Source of the DNA: Bailinhaonella thermotolerans
Lineage (GTDB): Bacteria; Actinomycetota; Actinomycetes; Streptosporangiales; Streptosporangiaceae
NCBI RefSeq assembly: GCF_003594875.1
Contig: NZ_QZEY01000021.1
Location: forward strand, 62,001-126,000
Direction of reading: 5' to 3'
DNA: 64,000 nt
The notes beneath the pieces were generated by a model. That model was not told where the DNA came from. It saw nothing but the letters and a program-made list of their open reading frames with translations, and made no database searches. This document shows, piece after piece, positions 59,678-64,000 of the stretch (position 1 is its first letter; each line of letters begins with the position of its first letter). The position numbers were made by a program, and so were the translations under genes.

Positions 59678-60697
59678 GTGGCGGACGATCTCAAGCTGGG
59701 GCTGAACCTGGGGTACTGGCAGCGCCACGCCGACGACGCGACCGAGACGGTGCTGGCGGCGGAGCGGCTGGGGTACGACTCGGTGTGGACCGCCGAGGCG
59801 TACGGGTCGGACGCGTTCACGCCCCTGGCCTGGTACGGCGCGCGGACGTCGCGGATCAAGCTGGGGACCTCGGTCGCGCAGCTCTCCGCGCGGACCCCGG
59901 CGGCGACCGCGATGACGGCGATGACGCTGGACCACCTCACCGGCGGGCGGCTGCTGCTCGGCGTCGGCGCGTCGGGGCCGCAGGTGGTCGAGGGGTGGTA
60001 CGGCGTCCCGTTCCCCAAGCCGCTGGCGCGGACCCGCGAGTACGTCGAGATCATGAAGCGGATCTGGCGCCGCGAGGAGCCGGTCACCAGCGACGGGGAG
60101 CACTATCCGCTGCCGTACCCGGGGGGCGCGGGGCTGGGCAAGCCGCTCAAGCTGATCACGCATCCGCTCCGCCCCGAGATCCCGCTCTACCTCGGCGCCG
60201 AGGGCCCCAGGAACGTCGCCCTGGCCGCCGAGATCGCCGACGGCTGGCTCCCGCTGTTCGTCTTCCCCGAGAAGATCGAGCGGATGTACGGCGAGTCGCT
60301 GGCCGCGGCGGGCCCGGGCTTCGACATCGCGGCCATGGTCCACGTGATCGTCACCGACGACGTCGCCCAGGCCATCGACATCGTGAAGATGACCCTCACG
60401 CTCTACATCGGCGGCATGGGCGCGAAAAGCCGCAACTTCCACGCCGACATCATCGGCCGCATGGGCTACGCCGACGCCGCGGCCAAGATCCAGGAGCTCT
60501 ACCTCGCCGGCCGCCGTGACGAGGCCTTCCGCGCCATCCCCGACGAACTCGCCGACGGCATCTCCCTGGTGGGCCCCATCGAGCGGATCCGCGAACGCCT
60601 CGCCCTCTGGCGCGACAGCCCCGTCACCAGCCTCCTGGCCATGGGCCCCCGCGACGAGCCGACCCTGAGAGCCCTCCGCGACGCCGTCCACGGCTGA
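59678..60697 (+). CDS. LLM-class F420-dependent oxidoreductase
   Basis: A 339-residue luciferase-like TIM-barrel enzyme using deazaflavin F420. GLNLGYWQRHADD at the N-terminus, LGYDSVWTAEAYGSDAFTPLAW, KLGTSVAQLSARTP and GVGASGPQVVEGWYG are typical of this branch (motifs given in short blocks). GTG at 59678 has GGGAGGCGG upstream. Many relatives oxidise or reduce lipids, steroids or xenobiotics. The KstR-like site upstream suggests involvement in steroid or lipid catabolism; that is inference. Confidence 0.88.
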   Translation: MADDLKLGLNLGYWQRHADDATETVLAAERLGYDSVWTAEAYGSDAFTPLAWYGARTSRIKLGTSVAQLSARTPAATAMTAMTLDHLTGGRLLLGVGASGPQVVEGWYGVPFPKPLARTREYVEIMKRIWRREEPVTSDGEHYPLPYPGGAGLGKPLKLITHPLRPEIPLYLGAEGPRNVALAAEIADGWLPLFVFPEKIERMYGESLAAAGPGFDIAAMVHVIVTDDVAQAIDIVKMTLTLYIGGMGAKSRNFHADIIGRMGYADAAAKIQELYLAGRRDEAFRAIPDELADGISLVGPIERIRERLALWRDSPVTSLLAMGPRDEPTLRALRDAVHG

Positions 60698-60711
60698 CCC
60701 CTCGCCTCGGC

Positions 60712-61227
60712 TTAGATGAGGTCGGCCAGGTGGGCGAGGGTCAGGCGTACGCCGGTGACACGTTCGGCGAGTGACAGGGCCTTGAGCAAACCCTCTTCGT
60801 CGTACTCGTCCTCCACCACGGGCAGGAGGCCGACCTCCCGCAACTCGGCGTTGAGCGCGTCGGGCCGCTCCCCCGACCGGTCGCCGGGGAAGCCGGGCGC
60901 GAACGTGGTGATCAGGCATCCGTCGGCCGCGTAGGTGAAGTCCTCGTCGAGGTTGACGTTGGTATGCACCAGGGCCGCCACAGTGCCCGGTGTCAGCGCC
61001 GCCGCTACCTTCTCCTCCTCCTCAAAGCTCCAGTCGAACACGGCGGAACCGCCGTCGGCGGCCACGACCTCCGCCGTCTCCCCGACCGTGATCCCCGCCG
61101 CGGCGAGCCGCCGCGTCACCTCCCCGGGCGGAAGCCCGCGCACGAAGAACACGTAGAGGTCCGTCGCCCCCGCCCCGTCCGTGAACGTGTCCAGCAACCA
61201 GCGGTAACCGCCGTCCCTGAGTTCCAT
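60712..61227 (-). CDS. DUF6461 family protein (second copy)
   Basis: A 171-residue acidic protein of unknown function. It shares with the protein at 22584-23117 the opening YVFFVRGLPPGEVTRRLAAAG, a TNVNLDEDFTYAADG motif in the same place as NVNHDQEFVHWADG, a TFAPGFPGDRSG loop, and the closing LAERVTGVRLT. It is convergent with the LLM gene (stops 14 bp apart). ATG at 61227 is the only sensible start. Confidence 0.8.
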   Translation of the reverse strand: MELRDGGYRWLLDTFTDGAGATDLYVFFVRGLPPGEVTRRLAAAGITVGETAEVVAADGGSAVFDWSFEEEEKVAAALTPGTVAALVHTNVNLDEDFTYAADGCLITTFAPGFPGDRSGERPDALNAELREVGLLPVVEDEYDEEGLLKALSLAERVTGVRLTLAHLADLI

Positions 61228-61379
61228 CGGTGGGCTCCCCTCCGCGTGTCGTCTCGGCGATGCTCTCGGGTGGCCCCGACAGAACGGCTTCGCCGGGGCT
61301 CCGCCGCCGGGCGTTCGCCCTGTACGTCATGGACTGCGAGGATTGCCGGTACGGCTGTCGCGCGGGCACGGGTTCACGT

Positions 61380-61469
61380 CGTACGGCGGGAGCGCGCGCC
61401 ACCGTGCCGTACGCGACCGGGCGCCGGAACGCCCGGCGCCGGCCGTACGGGATGGCGAGGGCCGTACGG
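61380..61469. repeat. Cluster of GTACGG inverted repeats
   Basis: CGTACGGC at 61380 and GCCGTACG near 61406 form one stem; CCGTACGG recurs at 61443 and 61462. The 61228-61515 interval between divergent genes contains no other recognisable element. Confidence 0.5.
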
Positions 61470-61515
61470 GGCCGCGGGCGGGCGGGGTTCCGCGCGGGGC
61501 CGGGAGGCGGAGTGG

Positions 61516-62640
61516 ATGGGAGGCGGGACCGTGGGACGGACGCTGGGGGCACGGGAGCTGAACCGGGCCTCGCTCGCGAGGCAGTTCCTGCTGGAACGGG
61601 CCGGGCGGCCGGTGGAGGAGGTGGTCTCGCACCTGGCCGGGCTGCAGGCGCAGACGCCGCACACCTGGTACGTCGGGCTGTGGTCGCGGGTGGCGGGGTT
61701 CGACCCGGGGGACGTCGTGGAGGCGATGACCGCGCGGCGGCTGGTGCGGATCGCGGCGATGCGGTCCACGATCCACCTGCTGACCGCCGACGACGCGCTG
61801 TTCCTGCGGCCGCTGACCCAGCCCGCGCTGGACCGGGACCTGTCCGGCAACTTCACGCACAAGAAGCCGCTGGCGGGGATGGACCTGGAGGCGCTGGTCG
61901 CGGCCGGGCGGGAGATCCTGGAGCGGGAGCCGATGACCAACAAGCGGCTCGGGGAACTGCTCGCCGAGCGCTGGCCGGACCGCAAGCCCGCCTCCCTGGC
62001 GTACGCGGTGCGGTGTCTCGCTCCGCTGGTGCAGGTGCCGCCGCGCGGGCTGTGGGGGCGCAGCGGGCCGATCGCGCACACGACGGCCGAGCACTGGCTG
62101 GGCCGGCCGCTGGACCCGGCGCCGTCGCCGGAGCGGATGGTGCTGCGTTACCTCGCCGCCTTCGGGCCCGCGTCGGTCATGGACGTGCAGAAGTGGTGCG
62201 GACTGACCCGCCTGGGCGAGGTGGTGGACCGCATGCGCGGTGAGCTGGTCACGTTCACCGACGAGACGGGCCGCGAGGTCTTCGACCTGCCCGGCGCCCC
62301 GCGCCCGGACCCGGACACCCCGGCGCCGCCGCGCTTCCTGTACGACTACGACAACGTCCTGATCTCCTACGCCGGCCGCACCCGCGTCGTCACGGACCAC
62401 GTCAAGCGCCAGAACTACGACCCGCACGGCCCGGTCCCCCAGTTCGTCCTGATCGACGGCTTCACCGGCGGCGACTGGCGCATCACCGGCGACAAGGGAT
62501 CCGCCGTGCTCACGATCCGCCCCTTCGCCCCGCTGACCTCCGCCGACACCGAGGCCCTGACGGAGGAGGGCCTGGCCCTCCTCGCCTTCGCCGAACCCCG
62601 CGCCGAGTCCCGCGACGTCCGCGTCACCGCCCCCATCTGA
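61516..62640 (+). CDS. Winged-helix DNA-binding domain protein (HTH_42 type)
   Basis: A 374-residue protein of the winged-helix/YcaQ-like family: LGARELNRASLARQFLLERA at the start, VSHLAGLQAQTPHTWYVGLW, AMRSTIHLLTADDALFLRPL, and the C-terminal FLYDYDNVLISYAGR. Relatives include DNA glycosylase-like AlkX/YcaQ proteins, although the group found in actinobacteria is mostly uncharacterised. ATG at 61516 and GTG at 61531 each have a GGGAGG 7 nt upstream because that stretch is duplicated; either may be used. Confidence 0.85.
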   Translation: MGGGTVGRTLGARELNRASLARQFLLERAGRPVEEVVSHLAGLQAQTPHTWYVGLWSRVAGFDPGDVVEAMTARRLVRIAAMRSTIHLLTADDALFLRPLTQPALDRDLSGNFTHKKPLAGMDLEALVAAGREILEREPMTNKRLGELLAERWPDRKPASLAYAVRCLAPLVQVPPRGLWGRSGPIAHTTAEHWLGRPLDPAPSPERMVLRYLAAFGPASVMDVQKWCGLTRLGEVVDRMRGELVTFTDETGREVFDLPGAPRPDPDTPAPPRFLYDYDNVLISYAGRTRVVTDHVKRQNYDPHGPVPQFVLIDGFTGGDWRITGDKGSAVLTIRPFAPLTSADTEALTEEGLALLAFAEPRAESRDVRVTAPI

Positions 62641-62656
62641 CCGCCGCCCCGCCTCC

Positions 62657-62693
62657 CCGTACGGCTCCCGCCAGGCCCGCGCGAGCCGTACGG
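62657..62693. terminator. Bidirectional GTACGG hairpin
   Basis: CCGTACGGCTC (62657-62667) pairs perfectly with GAGCCGTACGG (62683-62693), between the convergent winged-helix and WSWG genes. Confidence 0.65.
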
Positions 62694-62711
62694 CGGTCCC
62701 GGGCGGGGGCG

Positions 62712-63392
62712 TCAGGGGCCGGGCGTCCCCGGTGAGAGCACGCGCGCGACCCTCTCGACGGCGCGGCCGATCTCGGCGACCGGGCAGATGGGGTCCCCCC
62801 AGCTCCACACGAAGCGCTCCCCCGCGACGCCCACGTCCTCCTTGAGCACGGGCAGCTCCGGGTGGCAGACGCGCACCACCGGCCGTTCCCGGCCGAGCAG
62901 CACCTGCGCGCTCCACCCCCGCTCCCGGAACGCCGCCCCCAGCGCCGCGACCGCCCGGCACGCGAAGTCGTGGTCGGCGAAGACCCGGACCACGCCCCCG
63001 CCCTCCCCCGCCGGGTACCGCGGCGCGCCCTCCGCGCCGGGGACGGCCGCGCCCGCCGCCAGACCCCCCGAAAGCGGCGAGCCGTCCTGGGCGGGCCCCG
63101 CCTCCCGCGTGTCCGTGGCCGTCCGGCCGCCGAGCGCCCGGTGGACGGCGAGCACCGCGCCGTCCATGTCCTCGACGTCCCCGAGCCGTTCGCCCCCCGA
63201 CCAGAGGTAGCGCCCGTCCCGCGCGTCGATCCTCCGCCCGGCTCCGCCGTCCCCCACGACGAGATGGGACCCCCGCTCGTCGACGCCCACCCGCGCCGCG
63301 TACCCGTGACACCGCAACCGCCGCCCCAACGCGACGAGATCGAGGTGATCCTCACCCCATGAGCCGCGCCGCCCCAGGTGCACAGGTTCCAT
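62712..63392 (-). CDS. Tandem 'WSWG' domain protein
   Basis: A 226-residue protein of unknown function. The C-terminal 80 residues (ERPVVRVCHPELPVL, GERFVWSWGDPICPV, AVERVARVL) match the small protein at 18172-18429. The N-terminal 90 residues look like a degenerate second copy (GRYLWSGGERLGD, GAVLAVHRAL), with a Gly/Ala-rich linker between. It is divergent from the DUF5753-type XRE regulator at 63501, as the single-domain version is from the XRE-TPR regulator. No catalytic motif is visible. Confidence 0.72.
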   Translation of the reverse strand: MEPVHLGRRGSWGEDHLDLVALGRRLRCHGYAARVGVDERGSHLVVGDGGAGRRIDARDGRYLWSGGERLGDVEDMDGAVLAVHRALGGRTATDTREAGPAQDGSPLSGGLAAGAAVPGAEGAPRYPAGEGGGVVRVFADHDFACRAVAALGAAFRERGWSAQVLLGRERPVVRVCHPELPVLKEDVGVAGERFVWSWGDPICPVAEIGRAVERVARVLSPGTPGP

Positions 63393-63500
63393 CGGATTAC
63401 CTCCTCATGGCCGTCTTCTCTCGTTCCGCCTCCCACGATCCAAGAAGGCGATTACGATTCGTGGCGATTGGCACACGAAGTGCAATGCGGTGACGTCTGC

Positions 63501-64000
63501 GTGACAGCATCGGAGGCGGCGGGCTTGTCGGAGTTCAGCGAAGCACTACGCACATATCGTCAGGCGGCGGGGCTTTCGCAGGAGCGGCTGGCGGAGAGGA
63601 CGAGCTTCAGCCGTTCCCTGATCGCGATGGTGGAGCGGGGCGATCGGCGGCCGACGCCGGAGTTCGCGGTCGCGTGCGACGAGATCTTGAAGACCCGGGG
63701 CGCGCTGGCCGCGATGCTCCGGCTGGAGAGGCTGCCGCCGTGGTTCGCGGAGTGGACGGACGTGGAGCGGGAGGCCACGTCGTTCAAGATCTTCACCATG
63801 GGACTCGTGCCCGGGCTCCTGCAGATCCCGGCATACGCGCGGACGGCGCTCAGCGGTGGGCGCGCCGTGGACGTCGAGGAGGCCGTGGCGATGCGCATGG
63901 ACCGGCAGAAGATCTTCGAGCGGGGCGTGCGCTGCTGGGTGGTGGTCGAGGAGTCGGTGCTGCTCCGGCCCTCCGGCTCCGCCCGGGTGATGCAGGAGCA
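63501..64000 (+). CDS. XRE-family regulator with DUF5753-type domain (3' end outside window)
   Basis: The first 166 codons or so of a regulator that is normally about 280 residues. The HTH (about 9-65) shows ALRTYRQAAGLSQERLAERT and SRSLIAMVERGDRRPTPE. It is followed by the start of the DUF5753 domain, with WTDVEREATSFKIFTMGLVPGLLQ (two blocks: WTDVEREATSFKIF, MGLVPGLLQIPAYAR). These proteins are abundant in actinomycetes, usually with a small DUF397 partner; here the adjacent small-protein gene is the divergent WSWG type instead. GTG at 63501 or TTG at 63525 (better GGAGG spacing) may be the start. Confidence 0.88.
   Translation, partial: MTASEAAGLSEFSEALRTYRQAAGLSQERLAERTSFSRSLIAMVERGDRRPTPEFAVACDEILKTRGALAAMLRLERLPPWFAEWTDVEREATSFKIFTMGLVPGLLQIPAYARTALSGGRAVDVEEAVAMRMDRQKIFERGVRCWVVVEESVLLRPSGSARVMQE

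Overview
The window is high-GC (about 70-75% G+C) actinobacterial DNA. GTG starts, 4-nt stop/start overlaps, long XRE regulators and secreted chitin-degrading enzymes all point to a filamentous actinomycete. Gene content (SsbB and paired dynamin-like GTPases, a BldD-like box, F420-dependent LLM enzyme, DUF6461 and DUF5753 proteins) fits the Streptosporangiaceae best, but the family assignment is inference.

Layout. 1-7.2 kb: the end of ilvD, a chitinase plus LPMO pair, a small membrane protein, an FmdB-like zinc ribbon, a GlxA-type regulator divergent from an APC permease, and an HNH nuclease. 7.5-15.5 kb: two related lipoproteins, an S9A oligopeptidase, a secreted phosphoesterase, purU coupled to a broken GcvT-type gene, and a NUDIX hydrolase. 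15.8-18.4 kb: a GNAT/XRE-TPR pair divergent from a small 'WSWG' protein. 19-24 kb: an MscS channel followed by an in-frame tail behind a stop codon, truncated haemoglobin plus GH13 enzyme, a DUF6461 protein and a Ca2+/cation antiporter. 24-30 kb: thioesterase plus EttA, a secreted cysteine protein, a GGDEF protein with a BldD-like box, and a 1.2-kb repeat-rich stretch without a credible gene.

30-54 kb is dominated by minus-strand operons. A cysG gene is translationally coupled to two dynamin-like GTPases (dynA with a huge acidic repeat domain, dynB with membrane segments), with ssbB just downstream. cobC-cobT form a short unit. The main cobalamin operon (53.6 to 41.3 kb) opens with a cobalamin riboswitch and runs chlID, cobO, cobB, a 48-codon ORF, a GNAT gene, cobI, cobM, cbiD, cobL, cbiG-cobJ, ferredoxin, cobH, cbiX. 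After chlID and cobO nearly every junction is a 1-10 nt overlap. It carries markers of the early-cobalt route (CbiX, CbiD, CbiG) together with a ChlI/ChlD-type chelatase protein. No cobK/cbiJ, cobN, cobQ, cobD(cbiB), cobU or cobS was found here, so they must lie elsewhere.

54-64 kb: a GNAT protein, the lutABC lactate-utilisation operon with a perfect LldR-type operator and divergent GntR regulator, a tiny secreted peptide ending in YCC, an F420-dependent LLM oxidoreductase behind a KstR-like box, a second DUF6461 protein, a winged-helix (HTH_42) protein, and a tandem 'WSWG' protein divergent from a DUF5753-type XRE regulator that runs off the end. Many gene ends carry long perfect hairpins built on a GTACGG core. 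No tRNA, rRNA, CRISPR array, insertion sequence or prophage was seen.
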